Below, piece after piece: positions 27,099 through 35,509 of a stretch of DNA of 64,000 bases. The first letter of the stretch is position 1. Each line of letters starts with the position of its first letter. The position numbers and the translations under genes were made by a program. The notes under the pieces are model-generated. The model ran no database searches, had not been told where the DNA came from, and saw only the letters and a program-made list of their open reading frames with translations. The stretch comes from CANIGN01 sp041391385. GTDB lineage: Bacteria > Bdellovibrionota > UBA2428. The stretch lies in assembly GCA_041391385.1 (NCBI GenBank), contig JAWKOD010000006.1, positions 62,001 through 126,000 of the forward strand, given 5' to 3'.

Positions 27099-27908
27099 CT
27101 AAAGTAAATCTCCACCACCTAGTAGGCCAGCTCGACATGAGTGGATCTTGGGCAAGAATGTTAAAGGATCGTCGTGTTCAAAAAGTGTTATCAGATCGTT
27201 ATAGCTAGCAAAGTGAGAATACTTGGTGCTTCCGTCTGCTTCTCGGTAAGGATAATGTCTTCTTGTTGAAGGATCGATTATAGGTTTTTCAGTTGAGTTA
27301 CTTGGATCCCAGGCTACGTAGGGGGCATAGTGTTCTGTTTGAGAGTCTTTCGTTAAATACATTAAACTACCCTCTTGTTTAGAGCCTCCAGCGTAAATGT
27401 ATTCGTGCTTGATTCCACTTTGCTCAAGGACTTTGGAGTATTTCCTGTCGATGGTGCCATAATATGCAGCACTTATCTCGTGTAGGCCAATGCCTTTGGC
27501 ATAAGCTTGTATCCATTGAGCGCCTATAACGAGTGACTTTCCGCTATTAACAAAATCAACAACGTGTATTTTTTTTCTACCGTTTAGTTGAGGTTCAAGT
27601 AAGTTTTCAAGTACAGATACCCGATAGTTGGCTTTGGCAGCTTTAAGCTTTTCTTTTGGAATGCCTCGAATTCCTGTGCCCGGCAAGCTCACGTGGTTCC
27701 TTATCCCCTTTGCCGTCAAGAACGCAGAAATTATCACATTAGAACGTCCGATAAAAACGATGAGACAGGTAGATGGAGGGCAAGATTTTAAAAGTTGCTC
27801 TTTAACAGATTGGAGATTCCTTAGGCCTTCCGCATTGAGCGATGGGTATCGAAGAGTGTCGGCTTCTCCAAGTGTGATGGCTAATAGGAAGAAGAGGAGC
27901 GCACGCAT
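27099..27908 (-). CDS. exported protein, phosphoribosyltransferase-like core
   Basis: 269 residues with a signal peptide (to about residue 16). KIHVVDFVNSGKSLVIGA near residue 115-132 resembles the PRPP-binding loop of type I phosphoribosyltransferases (a hydrophobic strand, acidic residue, then a G-T/K-S-type turn), and CLIVFIGRSNVI plus LPGTG resemble earlier PRTase strands. Export of such a fold would be unusual, so this assignment is inference. A CRAGLLGGG segment ends the protein. Confidence 0.5.
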   Translation of the reverse strand: MRALLFFLLAITLGEADTLRYPSLNAEGLRNLQSVKEQLLKSCPPSTCLIVFIGRSNVIISAFLTAKGIRNHVSLPGTGIRGIPKEKLKAAKANYRVSVLENLLEPQLNGRKKIHVVDFVNSGKSLVIGAQWIQAYAKGIGLHEISAAYYGTIDRKYSKVLEQSGIKHEYIYAGGSKQEGSLMYLTKDSQTEHYAPYVAWDPSNSTEKPIIDPSTRRHYPYREADGSTKYSHFASYNDLITLFEHDDPLTFLPKIHSCRAGLLGGGDLL

Positions 27909-28014
27909 AGCCTTGGAATTATATCACTAAAGTTACATGCGGAGCAAAGTGTAAGTGCATGATTATTCTAAGGAAAAACCGTAAATCTTTTTTACGTGTA
28001 AAGCGTTTATTGTC

Positions 28015-31000
28015 TTATTTCCCAAGTGCAGCTTTACAACCCGAAAGTCCTAATTCTTTCATGGCACGTTCAGTTGCTTTCGTTGGGTAGCGAGGAGAAT
28101 CAGGATCAGTAGGAAGGGCTTTTTTTCTAAAGCTAACAAGATAATCCATCATGGGTTTAACTAAGTATTTTGTGCCCATCCAGGTGCCAGTAAGAGCTAA
28201 TGCCGTATCGATTGATAAATAAAGCAGATTTGTATGTGGGCCAAAGAGTTTATCAAAGAGTCCAACGAGCAATACAGAACTGACTAGAGCTCCAACTGAG
28301 TTGGTTGCGCGAATCATGAGTGTGCTTGCGTTGTTGGCAAGTGGGGGGTCAATTCTTAAGGCAATGGCAAGCTTTCTCATGTCATCAGGGTTCATCGTGT
28401 GAATATCTAAATTAATAAATGAGATGTCGGTTTTAGCGCTTTTAAAAAGTTCAATAGAAGCTTTAATTTCAGCTTCTACACTTGCTGCTTTTCCTTCTTG
28501 AGCTGCATTCCAAATTTTTTCCGAAAGAGAATTGAGTAACTTTGCATTGCGCTCAGCTTCATCTTTTATAACGTTATTCCAATGGACAATGAAGGGCCAA
28601 ATCATAACGTAACCAAAGAGTGCAGTGCCTGATATGGCCGCGTAGCCAACGCAAAGTTTGTTGAACATGGCAATCATCTGTTGAGGGGCTGCGGCAAATG
28701 AACTCATGAGGTAGCCGCTGATGCCTCCAGCAAAACTAAATCCCATAACAAGTGGGTTCAGTAAGAACTTAGGTAAGAACCCGGCCCAAAAGTTAGCAGC
28801 CACCCCTTCGGTGACAACAGCAGTTCTGTTGAGACTTGCAACGGAAATAGAACGAGGAGAGTGGGGATCAACAACTTCTTGAAGCATAATAGAAAGTGAG
28901 CGAGCAAGCGTTTCAGTACGTTGAGCATATTTTTTATTTAGAGCATCTAAGGGGTGTGAGTTGGGGTCCTGCAACCTTCCATTCGAAGGGTTGTTCATTT
29001 CTTGGTCGATTAAGCCCTTAAGACCATAAAACGCCGATTGTTCGACCATTATGGCCGTGTGTCGACTTAACGCAGAAACGCCTCCGCCTATATCTCCACT
29101 GAAAATTCTTAAAAGCCCAATGGCATTTTTAGCATCAGCAAGTAAAAACCATATAAGTGAAGTGCTGTAGTCAACTTCGTATGCATGTCTTGCCATGCTT
29201 ACGTTACGTGGGTCTGCATCAATATATTTGTATTTTTTGTGAAATTTATAGCCTTGGTGCCCAAAGAAAAGCCAAATCCAAACACTTTTAGAAAACATAG
29301 TTTTAGCCCCACTGCAGGCATCTTCCATCCAGACTACAGCTCTGCGGGCAGGACTTTTTGAGTTGTTTAGAGATTTTTTAGTACGTAGGTCATCAATAAT
29401 TTCCTTTGAAGTTTCTGTTAGCTTTTGGAAGCTCTCTACGAATGTTGTTAAATCGATGGAGTCAGCCCCTCGGCTTTCAATTTCTTTAAGTTCTCTGTAG
29501 GCAGCTAGCTGTAATACTTTCCAAGTTTCAGGCGGAAGTTCTTTGTCAATATTGTTTAGGAAGTTACCAATGCTCAGCCCACCTTGCTTTTTTAGAAAGG
29601 CATTGTGAAGAGTAACCATGTCAACTGTGTCTCCACTTTGCAAACTTACTAAAGCACTGGCAAGTAAAAGTGACTTGGACTGTCTATCCATATGTCTCGA
29701 AAGGGTATCGTCAAATTCGGCATCCATTCGAGCTTTCTCGTTTTTGTTTGCGTCTATGATACCTTCGTCTAAAGTCCCACCAAAAATTGTAACTTTAACT
29801 CCGTCAAAAAGTGCTTCAACTGATTTTACTAAAGGTCTGAATGGGTTTTGAAAAGAATCTTTTAAGGGCATTTCAGCGTCGAGGGCTTTATAAACTTGTC
29901 TTTGGCCAAGTATGTATTCCCACACGAGTTTTTGTGGTGGGTAGTTTGCTACGGAGAAAAGTCTTGCGCCGTACTTGAAAAACCCTGTTACTTTATCAAC
30001 AGTGTCTCCTTTTATTTTTACAATCATACCACCTACGGCGTAACACATTGGGATGAACTGATTTAAATATACAAAAGACGCGGCCATAGCTACATAGGCA
30101 AAGGGCATTTTAAAGACACTAGCACTTTTAGCAAAGACACCCGTAGCTTCATCCAAGAGTAGAACATCCTTCATGGCTGCGTGTGCATTGTTTAAAAATG
30201 AGGCAATAGATGCGCCAATAATTCCGCCTGTAAAATAGTTAACGGCTTCTACACTGAGAGCACCCCCAATAACTAGAAATTTAGTATTGAAAACAACTTT
30301 TGCAGCTTTTGTAGCGAGTACTTTATTTAAAACAACGTCGATACGACTCCAAAGTTTCTTTTCTCGAACTGCTTCAATTTTTCCTTGAACTACTGAGAGG
30401 TCGTTTAAAACTCCATCAGGATCACCTGTATGTTTTGCTAAACTTTCTGCAACTTCTTCGTCCCATGTGTTGTTTGAGCTTGAAATATCCTTCATGGAAG
30501 CTGCATATCCCTTAGCCCAGCTGTTCATAGCTTCGGGGTCGACTAGGTTTACGAGGAGTGGGCTACGGGGGAGGCTTAGTTCATCCACAGTGTTTCTAGC
30601 TCCTGTTAGAGGCTTGGTGTTATATTTTCTTAAGAGCTCGGCTACATCAGGATTTTCTGATATTTTTTTTAACACGTGCTCAATTAAGCTTCTTTCCGTA
30701 GTATCTGAGTTCATAACATCAAATAATTTTTGAAGGGCTGCATGATCTTGAGCTTTATCTGCTAATTTTCCTTCTTTAAGCATAAGGATAACTTCATCAG
30801 CAATTTGTGGATTAGGAGAAATAGTAAAAAGTAAACCTAGAAGTGCACTCAGGTGACTTTTAAAAATATCACTTAGTACGCTGTAATGTATGGCGTAGCT
30901 TTCGATCGCGCCATTTTTAGTTTCAACATTAATAAGAAGAGTTCTTAGGGCATCTATCTCTTTGGCGACTTCACCTGTAGTAATGTCATATACTTTGCGT

Positions 31001-31698
31001 GGCTCCATGCTTACTTTAAAGGGTTCGATGCCAACAAAACGTGAGCCGTTTTCGATATGTTGGATGGCTGGTAGAAGATCAAAGACAAAGACGGGTTTTT
31101 TTCCAAAAAGAAGTTTTAGAAAGTTAGTGTGTATGGTTCTTACGCCTTGGTCATCAGCCCAAAGGATGTGGTTAGCGTCTCTATAAATCTGAGGTAATGT
31201 GCGAATGAGGCCGTCTTCGCTTGCGAGGGTTGCGTCTACATTTTCAAGTTTAACGCCAGTAAACACATGGGCTCGAACTCTTTTGCCATGTGCATAGTAT
31301 TCTAAGTGAAGTTCTTGTCTTTCGATACTGTAGGCCGTGATAACTTCTGTGGTCGGTTTCGCAATGTAGTGCTTGAATTCTGGTATATTGTCATCAAAAA
31401 CAGAATAGGTTTTTGGAACGTCTTGTTCATAATCAATAATGTATTGGCTAGTAGTATGATAAATGTCTTGAAAAGCAGGAATGCTTTCTGGAATACCATT
31501 TTGAAAAGCAGCAAGTGGATGATTAGCGGGTAAATCACCACTAAACATAATTTCTGGTGGAAGTGGTGGAACTGATCGTTGTTCGGTTCCGACAGGTGGG
31601 TCAGCAAATAAAGGTTGTACTTGGCTACAAAGTAAAGCGAAAACGAGCAAACAAGAGATAGCACGCCGTACTGAGTTTTTTAAAAATTGCACCTTCAT
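28015..31698 (-). CDS. very large exported multi-membrane-segment protein, unknown function
   Basis: 1227 residues, no family recognised. A signal peptide ends at FADPP near residue 33. The first 450 residues are soluble (beta-rich, then helical). After that come pairs of hydrophobic segments, roughly at residues 470-500, 535-560, 795-810, 995-1020, 1030-1055 and 1145-1195, separated by long helical charged stretches. The gene lies on the same strand as two other large exported proteins, and the three may work together. An intact frame of this length argues for selection. Confidence 0.7.
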   Translation of the reverse strand: MKVQFLKNSVRRAISCLLVFALLCSQVQPLFADPPVGTEQRSVPPLPPEIMFSGDLPANHPLAAFQNGIPESIPAFQDIYHTTSQYIIDYEQDVPKTYSVFDDNIPEFKHYIAKPTTEVITAYSIERQELHLEYYAHGKRVRAHVFTGVKLENVDATLASEDGLIRTLPQIYRDANHILWADDQGVRTIHTNFLKLLFGKKPVFVFDLLPAIQHIENGSRFVGIEPFKVSMEPRKVYDITTGEVAKEIDALRTLLINVETKNGAIESYAIHYSVLSDIFKSHLSALLGLLFTISPNPQIADEVILMLKEGKLADKAQDHAALQKLFDVMNSDTTERSLIEHVLKKISENPDVAELLRKYNTKPLTGARNTVDELSLPRSPLLVNLVDPEAMNSWAKGYAASMKDISSSNNTWDEEVAESLAKHTGDPDGVLNDLSVVQGKIEAVREKKLWSRIDVVLNKVLATKAAKVVFNTKFLVIGGALSVEAVNYFTGGIIGASIASFLNNAHAAMKDVLLLDEATGVFAKSASVFKMPFAYVAMAASFVYLNQFIPMCYAVGGMIVKIKGDTVDKVTGFFKYGARLFSVANYPPQKLVWEYILGQRQVYKALDAEMPLKDSFQNPFRPLVKSVEALFDGVKVTIFGGTLDEGIIDANKNEKARMDAEFDDTLSRHMDRQSKSLLLASALVSLQSGDTVDMVTLHNAFLKKQGGLSIGNFLNNIDKELPPETWKVLQLAAYRELKEIESRGADSIDLTTFVESFQKLTETSKEIIDDLRTKKSLNNSKSPARRAVVWMEDACSGAKTMFSKSVWIWLFFGHQGYKFHKKYKYIDADPRNVSMARHAYEVDYSTSLIWFLLADAKNAIGLLRIFSGDIGGGVSALSRHTAIMVEQSAFYGLKGLIDQEMNNPSNGRLQDPNSHPLDALNKKYAQRTETLARSLSIMLQEVVDPHSPRSISVASLNRTAVVTEGVAANFWAGFLPKFLLNPLVMGFSFAGGISGYLMSSFAAAPQQMIAMFNKLCVGYAAISGTALFGYVMIWPFIVHWNNVIKDEAERNAKLLNSLSEKIWNAAQEGKAASVEAEIKASIELFKSAKTDISFINLDIHTMNPDDMRKLAIALRIDPPLANNASTLMIRATNSVGALVSSVLLVGLFDKLFGPHTNLLYLSIDTALALTGTWMGTKYLVKPMMDYLVSFRKKALPTDPDSPRYPTKATERAMKELGLSGCKAALGK

Positions 31699-31824
31699 TA
31701 AGAGGCTGTATTGTAGCAGATTTTTGAAATCTCCTCTACTTGTAAAAGGTCCCTGGAGCCCCTTCGATTGAAGAGTGGATGAAGAAGGGGGCCTTGCTGT
31801 TTAAAACTTAGACGCTATTGAGGT

Positions 31825-34353
31825 TTATGATTCTTCGATTTCTTTTAATTTGGCTTTAGCATCTTCGAGTGCCTGAAGGGTTCGAGGGATGTTTGCTTTT
31901 ATTGATTCTGCTTTTCTACGTGCCTTCTTGGCATCGTCATTGTCAGCTATTGCTTCAAGGCGTTTGGCTTCAGCTTCTGCTTCCTCGGCATTTGCAACAG
32001 TTTTTTCATATTTTTTCTGAGCACTAGTTAAGGTTGCTTGTGCTTCTTCAAAGCTGATTTGTACAGGTGTTTCTTCAGTTGATTTTTCTTTTAAGAGTGA
32101 TTCGCTAAAGGCATCGTGCTCTGCAATTGCTCTATTGAGTTCTTCTTTTGCTTTTGTGACTGCTTTTTTAGCCTCTCGTCCTGCTGTTATAGCTGCTTGG
32201 ACTTCGGGGTCCCTTTTTTGCTCTTTTGTGGGGGCAAAGCTGAGTTGTTTTTCTTCAGATACTCTTTCTGCTTCTTCGAGTGCACGTTGAGCTTTATCTA
32301 TAGCCGCTTTAAGTTCTCTAAGTTTTGGGGCTGCTGCTTGAAGCGTTTCTTCGATAGCACGTTGTCTGTTGAGCTCAGCTTCTTGAAGTTGTCTTTGTCT
32401 TTGCTCCCAGGTTGCATTTGTTTCTTTTAGGCTAGGAAGAAATACGTTGTCCGTGTCAACATATTCAGCGCCTACTAAGACAGTAAAAGAACTGGCGATT
32501 TGAGAATCGAATTCGGTGTGGCCAAGGCGCACTCCTTCGTTAATCATTTGGGCAACTACAATTTTACTAAACTGAATACCTTCAAGGGTTGCAGAGAGTG
32601 GCTCCCCCGCTACGGGAGTTCTTTTGCCGTTTGCTGGGGGATAGAATACTGTCTCTGGACTCCATACGTTGTCTAGTTTTACAATTAATCCACCCGCGAT
32701 GAGTTCTCCTTTACCGTCGTAAAGTTCAATTGTGTCGAGAAGGTTGGCCTCGTAAAGGCGTTGCATGAGAATTACGTTATAGGGATCTAAAAATCTCGTA
32801 GAGTTTTCAGACTGACCTTTACGTTGCATGTTCCTAAGTTTCTCTAAGACGCCAAATAGGTTTTTGTTTTTTTCAAAATGGAAGCCTTCGGTGATTATTC
32901 CTGGTTTTACTAAATTTCCTTTGCGATCATAAACTCCGTTAAAAAGGTTATTGCCATCTTTGTAGAGGCCTGTTTCTTGAGCCTTTGCTAAGTTAATTGT
33001 TCCCCGAATTACAGGAAGGGTCCATCCACTCAGGTTAAACATAAAGCCATTTTTGTTTTCGCTCATATGAACTGCTTCGGTGGGTACATTTTGTATAAGC
33101 GAAGGATCGAACTCTTGAACTCGCCCATCAAGGTCGATTGTGAAAAATTTATTTCCTTTGCTTATGGCGTCAGCGATGAGGGTAGTTGGATCTTTAGGAA
33201 GAATTCTTAAGGCATCCTCTAAGCTTAAGCTTTTGTTGATAGCAGAAAGTTTCTTGGAGTCTGAAATGAAAAATAAAGGTCTGTTGATTATCCCGTTTGA
33301 GGGCTTTTCCGTTACAGCGTTCATTTTCTCAACATGTGCCATTGCTTCTTCAATGCTGCTAACAGGTTTAAGTCCCGTCTCCCACATAAGAACGCCCGAT
33401 TGAATGGCGTTGACTTCGTTTTCTGGTGTGGGCTTGGGCTTGTGCCCAAAAAATCTACGAAGACCAATTCCTTGCTGGCGTGCGGTTTCAATAAACTCTT
33501 CAGGAGAGGTTGCTTTGATGCTTGGTTCTTTGTTGTTCAGGATATTTGTTTGCAGGAAGCGACTGATTTCTTCGTAGGCAATTCCACGGGGTGTTCGTTC
33601 AAAAACGTTCGCATCTGCAAAGGGCATGTCGAGATAGTGAATCGTTGGGAGTGAGGGGTCAGCATCCGAAGCTATTCTTGCATTTTTAGAAAAGTCGTAA
33701 AGGTTCTGCTTTAGGCCTGAGGGATAAGTGCCGTCATGCGTTCCAGTTAAAATAAAAGTGGGTACGTTAATGGGTGTGCTGTTCCAATCGGGGAGTGAGT
33801 TCGTGCTGCTAAGTGGATTTTCCAAAACTAAAGAAGAGACAAGGTCGGGTCTTCTTTTAGCGAGTACAATGGCACCTTCAGCTAAGTTTCCTTTTGCATA
33901 AATGACAAGGGGTCTTTGGTCGGGTGCTTGTGCACGTGTAGATAAAAGAATTGTTTCCATCCATGTCGCAACATCTTCTGCGCTTTTGTGTGGAGTGGTA
34001 GGAGAAAAAGCTTCTGCTCCCATGACAATGTGTTCAGTGTTCGAAGATTCGCCAGTGAGTTTTTCAACTTTACTTTTTGCTGGGGCAAAATCGTTAATCT
34101 TTGAGCCAAAAGAATCAAAAATTACAGCATGTAGGGGAGCGTTGCTGGGAAATTGATTTTGACTTGGCTTGATGTGAAGTGCTTGAAGTTTGTTGTTGCG
34201 AAGGAGCTCTATTTTTTTAGACTTCTTAAAACTTAGATAGGAATATGCCTTCGCAGTTAATGCCAACAAGCAACCTGCAGAGGCAGCGGGTGCAAGGAAA
34301 AGCTGAGTTGTGAAAAGAAACAAAAACAGGATTTTTAAAATGTTTGTTTTCAT
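31825..34353 (-). CDS. exported fusion: degenerate alpha/beta-hydrolase, Aat-like domain, coiled coil
   Basis: About 842 residues from ATG 34353, which gives a signal peptide (an alternative start at 34416 adds 21 residues). In the longer numbering, residues 95-320 look like an alpha/beta-hydrolase; the nucleophile elbow reads VIYAKGNLAEG, with no serine, while an acid-loop GTHDG is present. Residues about 540-660 resemble leucyl/phenylalanyl-tRNA-protein transferase: IELYDGKGELIAGGL, then ETVFYPP, then DSQIASSF and LGAEY-like VGAEYVD. The last 201 residues (663-863) are a charged Ala/Glu/Lys coiled coil. It shares its layout with the protein at 35510-38197. Confidence 0.65.
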   Translation of the reverse strand: MKTNILKILFLFLFTTQLFLAPAASAGCLLALTAKAYSYLSFKKSKKIELLRNNKLQALHIKPSQNQFPSNAPLHAVIFDSFGSKINDFAPAKSKVEKLTGESSNTEHIVMGAEAFSPTTPHKSAEDVATWMETILLSTRAQAPDQRPLVIYAKGNLAEGAIVLAKRRPDLVSSLVLENPLSSTNSLPDWNSTPINVPTFILTGTHDGTYPSGLKQNLYDFSKNARIASDADPSLPTIHYLDMPFADANVFERTPRGIAYEEISRFLQTNILNNKEPSIKATSPEEFIETARQQGIGLRRFFGHKPKPTPENEVNAIQSGVLMWETGLKPVSSIEEAMAHVEKMNAVTEKPSNGIINRPLFFISDSKKLSAINKSLSLEDALRILPKDPTTLIADAISKGNKFFTIDLDGRVQEFDPSLIQNVPTEAVHMSENKNGFMFNLSGWTLPVIRGTINLAKAQETGLYKDGNNLFNGVYDRKGNLVKPGIITEGFHFEKNKNLFGVLEKLRNMQRKGQSENSTRFLDPYNVILMQRLYEANLLDTIELYDGKGELIAGGLIVKLDNVWSPETVFYPPANGKRTPVAGEPLSATLEGIQFSKIVVAQMINEGVRLGHTEFDSQIASSFTVLVGAEYVDTDNVFLPSLKETNATWEQRQRQLQEAELNRQRAIEETLQAAAPKLRELKAAIDKAQRALEEAERVSEEKQLSFAPTKEQKRDPEVQAAITAGREAKKAVTKAKEELNRAIAEHDAFSESLLKEKSTEETPVQISFEEAQATLTSAQKKYEKTVANAEEAEAEAKRLEAIADNDDAKKARRKAESIKANIPRTLQALEDAKAKLKEIEES

Positions 34354-34627
34354 TTCTTGATTAATTAAGGGCGCCAAAGCTGAATTGTTCTTCGTAAGCA
34401 TCTTGTTGTTGCTCACTTTTATTTACAAAGATTCCAACGGCGTTTCGACGATAAAGAAAGACGACAAAAAACATCCCTATTGAGTTGATTTTTAGAGCCC
34501 AAATGTTGCACCATTGTTGCGATGCACAATAACAGTTTTTCATCCTTAAAGTCAATGCAAGTTCTCAAATTTCTTAGCTTAAAATATCTTACATGCTCTA
34601 CGCGTCATATTGGGATATGATCGAGGC

Positions 34628-35467
34628 ATGTCCAAGCATGTGCTTCTTATTCAGTGTCGAGATGAGATGGGCCTAGTCCACAAGGTCACAGGTGCCTTGC
34701 TCAAGCGCAACCTAAACGTTGTGGAGAATGCTGAGACTGTAGACACTGTTACGACTAGTTTTTTTATGCGTACAGAGTTTCTGGGGGATATCTCAAGTGA
34801 CGAACTTTTAGACGAATTAAAGTCTTTGCTTCCACGCAATGCAGAGGTGCATTTGCGCCTTCAAAATCCAAAGAAATTATTGATTCTTGCAACTCGAGAA
34901 TCTCATTGTTTGGGAGATTTGCTCTTGAGGCATCATTCTGGCGAGCTAAATGCAAAAATTTTGGGAGTCGTCAGTCAGTACGATTCTTTATCCGATTTGG
35001 CAGAGCGCTTTTCAATTCCCTATAAGCATGTTCCTGTCGATCCTAGCTTGGACCGAGCAGCACATGAGGAAAAGCTTCTACAATGTTGTAACGAATTTGA
35101 AGCAGATTACCTAATTTTGGCAAAATACATGCGCGTGTTGAGCTCAGATTTTACTCAGCGCTTTCCTGAGAGAATGATAAACATTCATCATTCTTTTTTG
35201 CCCGCTTTTGTCGGAGCTAGTCCTTATAAGCAAGCATATGAACGCGGAGTTAAAATCATTGGAGCCACGGCTCATTTTGTAACACAAGAGCTTGATGAGG
35301 GACCAATAATTACTCAATCTGTAATTCCTGTGAAAAATAGTGAATCTCCTGCTCAGATGGCAAAGGCCGGAAGAGAAATTGAGAAGCTCGTTTTGGCACG
35401 TGCAATAAACCTTGTTTTAGAGGACCGCGTAATGGTTCACGGCAGACGCACTATAGTTTTTGAGTAG
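34628..35467 (+). CDS. purU: formyltetrahydrofolate deformylase
   Basis: About 279 residues from ATG 34628. An N-terminal ACT domain (residues 1-80, VLLIQCRDEMGLVHKVTG) precedes a formyltransferase-fold catalytic domain with INIHHSFLPAFVGASPY and a late TAHFVTQELDEGPII. These are the His and Asp region of PurU and PurN; the ACT domain identifies PurU. It hydrolyses 10-formyl-THF to formate and THF. An upstream in-frame TTG at 34610 is possible. It lies between two minus-strand giants. Confidence 0.93.
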   Translation: MSKHVLLIQCRDEMGLVHKVTGALLKRNLNVVENAETVDTVTTSFFMRTEFLGDISSDELLDELKSLLPRNAEVHLRLQNPKKLLILATRESHCLGDLLLRHHSGELNAKILGVVSQYDSLSDLAERFSIPYKHVPVDPSLDRAAHEEKLLQCCNEFEADYLILAKYMRVLSSDFTQRFPERMINIHHSFLPAFVGASPYKQAYERGVKIIGATAHFVTQELDEGPIITQSVIPVKNSESPAQMAKAGREIEKLVLARAINLVLEDRVMVHGRRTIVFE

Positions 35468-35509
35468 TGTTTTCGAAGAGTCCGATGGAATTACAATTCG
35501 AATCTTCAA

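Noticed and set aside
34361..34555. 64-codon minus-strand gene upstream of the 31825-34353 protein
   Set aside because: It runs into the start region of the next gene in another frame, lacks a Shine-Dalgarno sequence and shows no family; probably a chance frame.
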